From Holosporales bacterium (GTDB lineage: Bacteria; Pseudomonadota; Alphaproteobacteria; RUG11792): a stretch of 15,583 nt of DNA. The translations under genes and the position numbers were made by a program. Position 1 is the first letter of the stretch. Every line of letters begins with the position of its first letter. The notes under the pieces are model-generated. The model was given only the letters and a program-made list of their open reading frames with translations. It was not told the DNA's origin and did no database searches. Below, piece by piece: positions 7,428 through 14,184 of the stretch. The stretch lies in assembly GCA_031267075.1 (NCBI GenBank), contig JAIRZU010000031.1, positions 1 to 15,583 of the forward strand, read 5' to 3'.

Positions 7428-8135
7428 CTAGAAAAGATCCTGATATTCCCAACCCCCGAAGAACCATCCTGCTACAGCACGGAGTTGACTCGTCACCATA
7501 CTATATACCCGCTCTGAGAAACTAGGAGGAAGGACCACAGTCACGGTATTATTCTCGTTGAATCGTAGACGTTGCAGATCGACAGGAATCAACTGACGAG
7601 CACCCATCGCATTCCCACGATTGTCGTACGTGTACACATCCATGCGATGACTGAAGCATCCACTTACAAAGTCGGCTCTAAAGGTCTGTCCTGGCTGGAG
7701 CACTACGCTTGCGCTCACTGTTCTCAGATTGCTACCGTCGCGGGCAAGGCGGGTTCGTAATTCTGTCAGTGCCTCACACACCGTATCTGGATCCTCCCCA
7801 TACAAGCTCTCGAGAAGCACCATTACGTGAATTGGGCTACTGCCGGGAAACACAGTTTGCTCTCCTGCTATTCGGATACAATCACCCAGCACTCTAAGCA
7901 CTGACGCGTCCACATCTCCTAGATTAGCCAGCTCAACGCCACCGTCTTGGTTTGGTTGAAGAACATTACGGACCGGTGAGTATGCAACGTAGTTCGCATT
8001 CATGCTGCTAATTATTAGCCGTACCCCACCATCTTGTTCAAGGCTCTCAATCATCTGCCGCCTCATGGCCACAGCCACATTCATCAAACCTATTACTAAA
8101 CTAGCGGCTATCAGTTTCCTTATCCCCACAGCCAT
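7428..8135 (-). CDS. secreted protein of unknown family
   Basis: A 235-residue protein with a clear Sec signal peptide (MAVGIRKLIAASLVIGLMNVAVA, cleavage likely after AVA at 23). The mature part has about 210 residues, three Cys, strands such as TVSASVVLQPGQTF and NTVTVVLPPSF, and no recognised domain. The first ATG (8135) is almost touching the Shine-Dalgarno GGGAGGT (8136-8142), whereas GTG at 8129 (residue 3) lies seven bases from GGAGG, so translation probably begins at 8129 and gives 233 residues; the wider frame is listed. The gene ends 33 bases from the convergent kinase-like gene and is divergent from the secreted-protein gene at 8332. A run of eight G (minus strand) directly follows its stop codon. 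Coding is well supported by the signal peptide, RBS and promoter; the function is unknown. Confidence 0.75.
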   Translation of the reverse strand: MAVGIRKLIAASLVIGLMNVAVAMRRQMIESLEQDGGVRLIISSMNANYVAYSPVRNVLQPNQDGGVELANLGDVDASVLRVLGDCIRIAGEQTVFPGSSPIHVMVLLESLYGEDPDTVCEALTELRTRLARDGSNLRTVSASVVLQPGQTFRADFVSGCFSHRMDVYTYDNRGNAMGARQLIPVDLQRLRFNENNTVTVVLPPSFSERVYSMVTSQLRAVAGWFFGGWEYQDLF

Positions 8136-8161
8136 ACCTCCCGTATCACAAGCTTTGTATC

Positions 8162-8191
8162 ATCTTACCGTACATACCCCTCACGTGTCAA
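8162..8191 (-). promoter_or_regulatory. sigma70 promoter of the 7428-8135 gene
   Basis: On the minus strand, a perfect -35 TTGACA (8191-8186), an 18-base spacer, and TAAGAT (8167-8162). The predicted transcript starts about 20 bases before the gene. The -35 end overlaps a CACGTG palindrome (8182-8187), a possible operator; the same hexamer recurs in the other divergent region near 15347. Confidence 0.6.
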
Positions 8192-8260
8192 GCCTCCCTA
8201 ACATTCCATAATCACCATTAATCATGATGCTCCACATCCCTCAAAAAATAATCTCATCTG

Positions 8261-8276
8261 TTAACTAAATTTTAAC
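8261..8276 (+). promoter_or_regulatory. CtrA-type box upstream of the 8332 gene
   Basis: Exact match to TTAA-N7-TTAAC: TTAA 8261-8264, seven bases, TTAAC 8272-8276. It sits at the -35 position of a possible promoter with a -10 near TATAGAAT (8297-8304). AAAATAATCT about 14 bases upstream is also conserved at the second copy of this promoter near 15300. CtrA is the response regulator that binds this pattern in Alphaproteobacteria; binding here is inferred. Confidence 0.6.
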
Positions 8277-8314
8277 CTTTCCCATGCTAACCTACTTATA
8301 GAATCTTTATCCTC

Positions 8315-8443
8315 TAAGGGGAGGAATCCTAATGAAAAGCAAATTGGTAGGTTTAACGGTAGCACTATGTGTTACAGGCATGGCAGAGGTGTACGGAAGT
8401 GGTGGAAGCCGTGGAGTTCTAGAGAGAGAGAGTCCTGTAGTTG
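8315..8443 (+). repeat. shared expression leader, copy 1 (RBS, signal peptide, AG tract)
   Basis: This block is almost identical to the minus-strand block 15240-15111. It covers the RBS, the signal-peptide codons (MKSKLVGLTVALCVTGMAEV), GVLE, the AG tract and the bases TCCTGTAGTTG after it. Differences are a few substitutions, one base in the RBS, a nine-base insertion (SGG codons) and the AG copy number. Outside the block the coding sequences diverge at once. Confidence 0.9.
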
Positions 8444-9414
8444 TAAGTAGGGGAGGGGATGATCCTGTAGAAGAAGTGCCAGTACCACAGAAGGTGAGTA
8501 CGGTGTTTGATGGATTCGATAAAACACGCGCTGAAATCGCTAGCCTCACCCAAATGGTAGCCACGCTTGCCACGAGTGTGAGTACGCTGCAGAGCGCACT
8601 AGCCGATGCTCCATCTCTGGCAGACATAAGCGGTGCCATAAATACTGCACTGGACGTGCGAGTAGGAGTTGAGGAGCACACAGATGAGTCAACCCAGCTA
8701 GCGATCAAGCTGACACTAGGTCGGATAATAAGCGCAACACACACACTCGTGGAGGAGCTTGCCAAAGATAATCCAATCCCGTTTGTGTGGCACGAAGCAA
8801 TGCTAGAAGCCATACTGAAGGACGTGGTAGATAGCGGAATAACAATAATGCAAGCGAGAGCCGCTTGGGTCAGGCGAGAGGCAGGAGCGGTTCCAATCGA
8901 AGCAAACAACACAATGGCCATGATGTACGGAGTGACACACAAAGGAAATGCCTTAGTGCTGATGTACCAAAGCTATGTGTATACCTCCCAGGAACAGGAG
9001 CGTTTCGAAATGAAATGTCAAGTGATGAGTGATACGAACCCCACAAGCATGGGAAAGGCTGGACAGGTAGATGCCGACACTATGGGTCACTTTGCGCAGA
9101 TGCATGAACGATTCCAAGAGGCACTCAAGGAGATGGAGCAAATCACCGAGATGACCCTGGTTACGTACGGGGGGACCGCTCTTTACAATCCGGGCGTGCC
9201 TAATCACAGTTATATCCAGGCTATCCAAAACCCTTTCACACCCCAAACGGCCGAGTATAACAGATACGAATCTTCGAGGTGTCCAGCCTACCCCTCCGGG
9301 CTCCTGCGAGCCGCCGCGCTGTGGCCGGAGAACATCTCTGAGTACTTCTATGGTAGTCTCATAGCGATACACTACCTCAGTCCGGGTGCTACCTCCTTGT
9401 TCCCTCCTTACTAG
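8332..9414 (+). CDS. secreted protein, unknown family, with phase-variable-type leader (frame open)
   Basis: A 360-residue protein with a Sec signal peptide (MKSKLVGLTVALCVTGMAEV, cleavage likely near VYG at 22) and an ideal RBS, GGGGAGGA, seven bases before ATG 8332. Codons 30-33 run through six AG units (8421-8432), leading in frame to ESPVVV. The mature protein has an acidic linker (40-55), a helical stretch with coiled-coil character (about 60-92, e.g. SLTQMVATLATSVSTLQSAL), a helix-rich middle, only two mature Cys, and an aromatic/Pro-rich end. No domain is recognised. A CtrA-type box lies 56 bases upstream. If the tract changed by anything other than a multiple of three units, a stop would follow within a few codons. 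A very weak similarity of the middle part to the 14185-15223 product (for example MLEAILKDVV and NLMKAMVHRD) suggests, but does not show, that the two belong to one family. Confidence 0.8.
   Translation: MKSKLVGLTVALCVTGMAEVYGSGGSRGVLERESPVVVSRGGDDPVEEVPVPQKVSTVFDGFDKTRAEIASLTQMVATLATSVSTLQSALADAPSLADISGAINTALDVRVGVEEHTDESTQLAIKLTLGRIISATHTLVEELAKDNPIPFVWHEAMLEAILKDVVDSGITIMQARAAWVRREAGAVPIEANNTMAMMYGVTHKGNALVLMYQSYVYTSQEQERFEMKCQVMSDTNPTSMGKAGQVDADTMGHFAQMHERFQEALKEMEQITEMTLVTYGGTALYNPGVPNHSYIQAIQNPFTPQTAEYNRYESSRCPAYPSGLLRAAALWPENISEYFYGSLIAIHYLSPGATSLFPPY
8421..8432 (+). repeat. AG dinucleotide tract, 6 units, frame-open state
   Basis: (AG)6 inside codons 29-34 of the secreted-protein gene, encoding part of LERES. 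The homologous tract at 15122-15143 has 11 units. In this gene six units keep the downstream frame open; the two other phases meet TAG or TGTAAGTAG just after the tract. Confidence 0.9.
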
Positions 9415-9452
9415 CTCAACCAACACCGGCAGAGCCCTCCACAAGCTCGGGA

Positions 9453-10394
9453 TCAAGACGGAATCTTGTTGTTAACCCATACCACTGGCAGGATGATGAA
9501 CAGCATCATGACGACTGAGAGGGCGCAGGCCATTGGCCAATCCAGGTTGGTGAAGAACTCCGTCCACAGCACCCTGCCAAACGTGATAGTATCTGCATTC
9601 CCTAGCAGCTCTGGAATCACAAATTCTCCAGCTGACATTGTGAAGACCATTATGCATCCACTGATAGCCCCTGACTTCGACAGCGGAACTGTTATCCGCC
9701 AAAACACACGAGTCGGCGTACAACCAAGGTCGGTAGCAGACTCTGTATATGATCTATCGACCTTCTCGAGGACGGCGTATATCGGGAAGATCATGAATGG
9801 GAGGTAGCAGAAGACCAGGCCGGTGCACACCATGTTGTAGTTACCTATTAGCTGTATCGGGTGGGTGATGAACCCGAGCTTGAGGAGTGTTGAGTTTACG
9901 AGGCCGTGGGCACTCAGCAGATTCATCCACGAATATACACGCACCAAGAAGGAAGTCCAAAACGACAGAGCCACCATCATTATGAGTGACATTTTCACCC
10001 ACCTCCTCCTCGTGCAGTGAATTCCATACGCCATAGGAAAGCCGAGGATGAGGCACAGGACGGATGTCGAAAGCCCAAGGTATATCGAGTTTGCGAACGC
10101 CGAGATGTAGTAGGAGTCGTTCAGTATGGTGATGTAGTTTCCGAAGTTGAATCTGATGTTTACGATGTAGTCGGCTGCGATTGAAAACACAGCTGAGAAT
10201 GGTGGCATGGCGAATGTAGACTTCGAGAACCCTATCTTCAACACCAAGAGTAACGGCCCGATTAGGAACAGCAACATCCATATCGTTGGTGTCAGTGCAA
10301 CGTATAATCCAGCTTTCAAAGCTCTATCGTTCGCAGCTGACAGTCGCTGCCGCATAGCCGTCCAGGCAGAATGTATACCCAGTCCGATTTTCAT
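9453..10394 (-). CDS. potB: spermidine/putrescine-type ABC transporter permease
   Basis: Inner-membrane subunit of a polyamine-type ABC importer, 313 residues, the usual size for PotB/PotH. About six membrane segments are visible, the first at 33-53 (ALTPTIWMLLFLIGPLLLVL), and the EAA loop that contacts the ATPase is at about 218-240 (ESATDLGCTPTRVFWRITVP). GEFVIPELLGN (256-266) is typical of PotB/PotH permeases. The ATG overlaps the potA stop by four bases (ATGA), so the two are translationally coupled. The partner permease (PotC) and the binding protein (PotD) are not downstream: 39 bases after its stop the convergent secreted-protein gene ends. The substrate (putrescine, spermidine or a related cation) is from family knowledge. 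Confidence 0.92.
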   Translation of the reverse strand: MKIGLGIHSAWTAMRQRLSAANDRALKAGLYVALTPTIWMLLFLIGPLLLVLKIGFSKSTFAMPPFSAVFSIAADYIVNIRFNFGNYITILNDSYYISAFANSIYLGLSTSVLCLILGFPMAYGIHCTRRRWVKMSLIMMVALSFWTSFLVRVYSWMNLLSAHGLVNSTLLKLGFITHPIQLIGNYNMVCTGLVFCYLPFMIFPIYAVLEKVDRSYTESATDLGCTPTRVFWRITVPLSKSGAISGCIMVFTMSAGEFVIPELLGNADTITFGRVLWTEFFTNLDWPMACALSVVMMLFIILPVVWVNNKIPS

Positions 10395-11536
10395 GACGTC
10401 AAAACGATACTGTTCTCTGAGCGCCAGAACAAGTACACTTCATCGTCCCACTTGAAGTTCCTATCTTCCAGCCTGAGGAGGTTGGGGAGGGTTGACACTA
10501 CCACCTTTCCAGATGGCAGCTGAACGTAGTAGATCGAGACATCTCCCAGGTACGCGATCTCCTTAATGATACCATGTGTCCAGTTCCTTGGGTATGCTGG
10601 TTTCAGAGTGGAGATCATGATCTTCTCCGGCCTGATTGCTAGAGTCACAGCCGCTCCAACTGGTATGGCTCCCGTATGTGAGGCATGGCATGGGCAATCT
10701 ATATCGCGCGATTCCAGTACGAGGTAGTCTGGCCCCTGCTCCACAATGACACTATCAAACAAATTTACATTCCCTATGAACTCCGCAACGAAACGGGAGT
10801 TTGGGAATTCATAGATATCATGTGGAACACCAACCTGACATACCTTCCCATCATTCAGAACAGCCATCCTCGTCGACATCGTCATCGATTCTTCCTGATC
10901 GTGAGTAACGAGAATGAACGTAATCCCAACTTTCTCCTGTACGTTCACCAGCTCAAATTGAGTCTGCTCACGAAGCTTCTTATCAAGAGCGGCGAGGGGT
11001 TCATCGAGAAGGAGTAGCTTCGGACGCTTCGCTATACTCCTAGCTAAAGCAACCCTCTGCTTCTGACCACCCGAAAGCTGATCTGGCATTCTGTCTTCGA
11101 GCCCACAAAGCTGGACTAGCTCTAAGACCTCTGATACCTTATCCTGAATGACAGCTTTCTCAAGCCCATCCTGCTTCAGACCAAATGCTATATTCTGCGC
11201 AACAGTCATGTGGGGGAATAAGGCATATGACTGAAACATCATACTGACTGGGCGCTTGTGAGCTGGCTTGTTTGTTACGTCGAGTCCATCTATCAATATC
11301 CTCCCATGCGTCGGTTTTTCGAAGCCCGCTAAGATCCGGAGGAGAGTTGTCTTGCCGCAACCCGATCGACCAAGCAGCGAAAAGAACTCACCCTTGTATA
11401 TCGATAAGGATACGTCCTTGAGGACGGTCGCCCCATTGTACGACTTCGTAACCATATCGACTTGAACATACGGCGGCGAGCTGATATCATGCCATATCTC
11501 TGAGTTCCTCTTCGCGATTGGAGCCACGCTTTGCAT
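10391..11536 (-). CDS. potA: spermidine/putrescine-type ABC transporter ATPase
   Basis: Cytoplasmic ATPase, 381 residues, normal for PotA. Walker A GRSGCGKT (56-63), Q-loop Gln 102 in MFQSYALFPHM, signature LSGGQKQRVALAR (154-166), Walker B LLLLDEP with catalytic Glu 179, D-loop SAALD-equivalent LAALD (181-185), switch His 212 in VTHDQEE. The C-terminal 240-381 is the regulatory TOBE-type domain (AIRPEKIMI at about 300-308). The N-terminus carries about 20 residues before the first strand (VQVDMVTKSYNG); ATG 11536 has only a weak GAGA before it, and GTG at residue 4 is an alternative. First gene of a two-gene unit with potB. The promoter candidate TGTTAGAAT lies about 40 bases upstream. Confidence 0.95.
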   Translation of the reverse strand: MQSVAPIAKRNSEIWHDISSPPYVQVDMVTKSYNGATVLKDVSLSIYKGEFFSLLGRSGCGKTTLLRILAGFEKPTHGRILIDGLDVTNKPAHKRPVSMMFQSYALFPHMTVAQNIAFGLKQDGLEKAVIQDKVSEVLELVQLCGLEDRMPDQLSGGQKQRVALARSIAKRPKLLLLDEPLAALDKKLREQTQFELVNVQEKVGITFILVTHDQEESMTMSTRMAVLNDGKVCQVGVPHDIYEFPNSRFVAEFIGNVNLFDSVIVEQGPDYLVLESRDIDCPCHASHTGAIPVGAAVTLAIRPEKIMISTLKPAYPRNWTHGIIKEIAYLGDVSIYYVQLPSGKVVVSTLPNLLRLEDRNFKWDDEVYLFWRSENSIVLTS

Positions 11537-11574
11537 TCTCGATCACTGTAACAACAATGCAGCAAAAACATAAC

Positions 11575-11583
11575 ATTCTAACA
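11575..11583 (-). promoter_or_regulatory. candidate -10 element of potAB
   Basis: Minus strand reads TGTTAGAAT, with the TAGAAT hexamer at 11580-11575. The same extended string precedes tgt. No strong -35 is seen (TTATTG at 15 bases is the best). The transcript would start about 32 bases before potA. Confidence 0.4.
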
Positions 11584-11671
11584 CCTACCGCTCCTCAATA
11601 AAATCTCATTGTTCCCCTCAAAAATAATCTCCCATTTTAACGAAATTTTCAGGTAGCATACTTATGTGAGG

Positions 11672-11830
11672 GAGTACAAATTTTTGAGACATTTACTTAT
11701 CTAGTTGATTAGCGTGAAATTTTCACACTATCATAATGTTTGGGAAGCGCGCAAAACCAGAGTACAACGTCACTGTGGTTGGCACTTGGATAAGCTTCAT
11801 CAACTAGCCTGGTAAATGTCTCGATTTTTC
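11672..11830 (+). ncRNA. possible structured small RNA
   Basis: A long imperfect inverted repeat encloses this non-coding stretch. GAGACATTTAC (11686-11696) pairs perfectly with 11812-11822, CTAGTTGAT (11701-11709) with 11799-11807, and AGC (11711-11713) with 11794-11796, separated by small internal loops. A perfect palindrome GTGAAATTTTCAC lies just inside at 11714-11726, and smaller pairings are possible between 11750 and 11785. The closing stem is followed by GATTTTT, terminator-like for plus-strand transcription. Upstream, TTAACG (11637-11642), 16 bases and TACTTA (11659-11664) could be a promoter starting near 11672. Size (about 150 nt) and shape (one long bulged hairpin closed by its ends) recall 6S RNA, but I cannot identify the class. 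The alternative is a DNA-level inverted repeat with no transcript. Confidence 0.4.
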
Positions 11831-11879
11831 CTAACAGTGTCTAGTATATTTCTAGTGCGAGACCTCCTCCACCACAATC

Positions 11880-12356
11880 CTATTCAACAAACTCCTCCTT
11901 TCCTCCCTCAGCTTTCTTCTTCTCTTCCTCCTTCTTAGCATCCTTCTCCTCGGGCTTCTTCTCTTCCTTCTCCTCCTTCTTGGCCTCTTCCTTCTTAGCC
12001 TCGGACTCCTCAGGGGCTTTTGGTTCTGCCTCTACTTTTGCTTTCACATCATCAGTCATTGCTTTATCCCCTCCGAACATCTTGCTTGGAGAGAAGGATT
12101 GAGCTAACGCCAGTGGGGAATCCTTGGGGAATTTAGTCTCGATCACCTTGCAGCCCTCACCGGTGCACAGATTAAGCGTAGTACTTTTTTTATCGAAAAT
12201 ATAAATTGTATTATCGCTATTCCCATGCATAATGTATCTGTTAGTGCACTCGTTATATGATATAAGTAAAACGCAACTTGTGAGTATCGTCAAGCTTATG
12301 ATCAGTGTTATTTTTACGCCTCCGAACATGCAGCACCACTTTTTTTTTGCATACAC
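11880..12356 (-). CDS. membrane- or lipid-anchored Lys/Glu-rich protein
   Basis: The open frame gives 158 residues from GTG 12356 (MYAKKKWCCMFGGVK); the likelier start is ATG 12329, giving 149 residues beginning MFGGVKITLIISLTILTSC. From that start the first 19 residues end in LTSC, a fair lipobox, so it may be a lipoprotein; a plain membrane anchor is also possible because the hydrophobic stretch continues (VLLISY). A short globular part with CTGEGC (about 60) follows, and the last 55 residues are almost wholly Lys, Glu, Ala and Pro in KKEE/EEKK arrays, probably an extended charged tail. ATG 12329 fits the CtrA-type box at 12383-12398 as -35 region, TGAATT as -10 and a start near 12350. A run of nine A (minus strand 12348-12340) lies just before it. 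No family recognised. Confidence 0.7.
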   Translation of the reverse strand: MYAKKKWCCMFGGVKITLIISLTILTSCVLLISYNECTNRYIMHGNSDNTIYIFDKKSTTLNLCTGEGCKVIETKFPKDSPLALAQSFSPSKMFGGDKAMTDDVKAKVEAEPKAPEESEAKKEEAKKEEKEEKKPEEKDAKKEEEKKKAEGGKEEFVE

Positions 12357-12382
12357 CTAATTCAAGATGTACCATTAAAATG

Positions 12383-12398
12383 GTTAATATATCGTTAA
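12383..12398 (-). promoter_or_regulatory. CtrA-type box between the Lys/Glu-rich and beta-lactamase-fold genes
   Basis: The minus strand reads TTAA, CGATATA, TTAAC: an exact TTAA-N7-TTAAC match. On the plus strand it reads TTAA-N7-TTAAT. With TTAACC at -35, a 17-base spacer and TGAATT at -10, a minus-strand transcript would start near 12350. For the plus-strand gene it lies only 12 bases before ATG 12411, where a bound regulator would more likely block transcription. Next to it is an inverted repeat ACCATTAAAATGGT (12371-12384). Confidence 0.5.
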
Positions 12399-12410
12399 TT
12401 TCATAAAAAA

Positions 12411-14105
12411 ATGCTGAGAATTTTTGGGATATTTTTCACGCTGTTGTCGTGCGTGGGTTGGCTTACAGAGTGTAGCGCGAAGCTCACCGATGCTGAAGTC
12501 CTTGAAAAAGCAAAGGCCATGGAGGCAATCATCACCGAAGGGATTAAGAAGTGCCAGATCCCGGGAGCCATATTCTCCGTATCAAGGAGCGACAAAGTCA
12601 TATACTCAGTCGGCATCGGCCATACCAGTATAGCATCAAACTTTCCGAAGCCAATAACAAAAACTACGTTACTCCCCGTCTCCTCTCTCACCAAAAATAT
12701 CACGGCCATTCTGGTGGGGGCTCTCGTGGATGCCGGCATAATATCGTTCCATGATAAAGTCCGAAAGTACCTCCCAGATTTCTTCGTCGCGAATGAGCAG
12801 CTTTCGGCCGAGTTTGAAATTATCGACCTAATATCCCATAGAGCTGGTTTGAAGCATTTTTCGGCAGATACGTTGCTGCAGGCCGGCTATGACAATGCCA
12901 AGATCATAAAGGCGTTGAGCTTCATAAAACAGCGGCCCGGTGAGTTTAGGAGAAAATACGGCTACCAGAATATCGTGTTCGGAATCGTAGGGTTGGTCAT
13001 CGAAAAAGCAACTGGGCGAAAATACGAGGACTTGATCCAGGAGTACATCTTTGATAAAATGAGAATGGATTGCTCCAGCGCGATCAGGCTATCTGCAGAG
13101 GCAAGCGTCTGGGGATACTTCAAGTACATGCTTTCGAGGTTCTCACACGATCGACAGAGACTCGGTCTGTGGAAAGCCGTCATAAACTTCGGACAGGCGG
13201 TGTGGAATCACAAGTCGAAGGATGTGGTAGTTGGGCATCTAAGAAGCAGAGAGACCATCATCCCCCTCCCTGAAATCGGGATGTTTCATAAGTTCCAAGC
13301 GACATCTGGAATTAGTTTATCAGCCAATGATTTCGCTAAGTGGCTCGAGATGCTTGCTAACAGAGGAACATACAGAGGCGTTCAAATCGTGTCCCCAGAA
13401 ACGTTCAGCGTGCTAACGTCAAACATGGCGGTTATCGAGGATTTGAAGGGAGATAGCTATACATTCATGCCGTCGCGCTACAATAGAGATAGCCTCCGTT
13501 ACTGCGCCGGTTTCTTCAGGACGACGTACTTTGACAATGGGAAGAACGGACATGAAGTGATGTTCCACATGGGAGGTATCTACGGCTCAGCTTCGTTCTT
13601 CGCTCTCGCACCAGCAGATGATATTTCAGTTGGCGTGGTCGTTAATCTAGGTGGGGTTTCTATCACGCTCTTCGCCGAGTACATGGTGCACCAGTTTCTG
13701 GATCTGTGTTTCGGATTCTCAAAGATCGACTGGGTGCAGATGGACATGGATCGGAAAAATCACTACCAGGAGCAACAGAACACCTACCTCACTAACCTCG
13801 CCGAACGAAACATTTCTCCGATGCGGGCCGCTAAGCAGTATACCGGAACGTACACATCTGAGATATACGGGGAGATCGATGTTACTGAGGAGGATGGGAA
13901 GCTGTACCTCACGAACGGCATTAGGAAAGTCTGCCTCTCTCACCTGAATGGCGACACTTTCAAGTTCGCGTGCAAGGACATAATGTACTGTGCATTCGAT
14001 GCCGACGAGACAGCCACCTTCGTTGAGGATGAGTACGGCAACATCGCCTCCCTCTACATATCATGCTTCTCCGAGAATGATACAGTCTTCAAGAAGATTC
14101 ACTAG
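12411..14105 (+). CDS. secreted serine beta-lactamase/transpeptidase-fold hydrolase (class C-like family)
   Basis: A 564-residue protein with a Sec signal peptide (MLRIFGIFFTLLSCVGWLTE, cleavage likely after CSA at 23). The beta-lactamase-fold catalytic motifs are all visible: SLTK with the nucleophilic Ser 92 and Lys 95, YQN with Tyr 185, and HMGG at 386-389 in the place of KTG. The region 470-564 (AAKQYTGTYTSEIYGEIDVT) resembles the C-terminal beta-barrel domain (DUF3471/lipocalin-like) often attached to such enzymes. The family includes AmpC, AmpH and D-Ala-D-Ala carboxypeptidases and esterases; HxGG at motif three and the C-terminal domain suggest peptidoglycan-peptide or esterase activity rather than drug resistance, which is inference. 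ATG 12411 has no Shine-Dalgarno (preceded by CATAAAAAA) and lies 12 bases after a CtrA-type box, so the transcript may be nearly leaderless. It is divergent from the Lys/Glu-rich gene. Confidence 0.88.
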   Translation: MLRIFGIFFTLLSCVGWLTECSAKLTDAEVLEKAKAMEAIITEGIKKCQIPGAIFSVSRSDKVIYSVGIGHTSIASNFPKPITKTTLLPVSSLTKNITAILVGALVDAGIISFHDKVRKYLPDFFVANEQLSAEFEIIDLISHRAGLKHFSADTLLQAGYDNAKIIKALSFIKQRPGEFRRKYGYQNIVFGIVGLVIEKATGRKYEDLIQEYIFDKMRMDCSSAIRLSAEASVWGYFKYMLSRFSHDRQRLGLWKAVINFGQAVWNHKSKDVVVGHLRSRETIIPLPEIGMFHKFQATSGISLSANDFAKWLEMLANRGTYRGVQIVSPETFSVLTSNMAVIEDLKGDSYTFMPSRYNRDSLRYCAGFFRTTYFDNGKNGHEVMFHMGGIYGSASFFALAPADDISVGVVVNLGGVSITLFAEYMVHQFLDLCFGFSKIDWVQMDMDRKNHYQEQQNTYLTNLAERNISPMRAAKQYTGTYTSEIYGEIDVTEEDGKLYLTNGIRKVCLSHLNGDTFKFACKDIMYCAFDADETATFVEDEYGNIASLYISCFSENDTVFKKIH

Positions 14106-14119
14106 GACTTCTATCCACG

Positions 14120-14150
14120 GAGAAACGACCTCAGAAAGAGGCCGCTTCTC
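14120..14150. terminator. strong hairpin between convergent genes
   Basis: GAGAAACGACCTC (14120-14132), loop AGAAA, GAGGCCGCTTCTC (14138-14150): 11 of 13 positions pair. It begins 15 bases after the beta-lactamase-fold stop codon and 35 bases before the end of the convergent gene. No U-run follows on either strand, so it may be a transcript-end stabiliser or a non-canonical terminator serving both genes. Confidence 0.5.
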
Positions 14151-14184
14151 GAGTAATGGTGGAGCTGGTTAGGCTGTAGCTTCA

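Noticed and set aside
7421..7428. Run of eight C (G on the minus strand) as a possible phase-variation tract
   Set aside because: It lies at the stop codon of the 7428-8135 gene, outside the coding body, so length changes would not alter the protein.
8307..8942. Minus-strand frame of 211 codons opposite the 8332 gene
   Set aside because: Ser/Thr-rich shadow of the plus-strand gene, which has an RBS and signal peptide.
11636..11651. Another CtrA-type box (TTAA, seven bases, TTCAG)
   Set aside because: The second half has two mismatches; treated instead as part of the possible promoter of the RNA candidate.
11736..11807. Small 23-codon frame in the 11537-11879 gap
   Set aside because: No RBS; lies inside the candidate RNA hairpin and ends in its stem.
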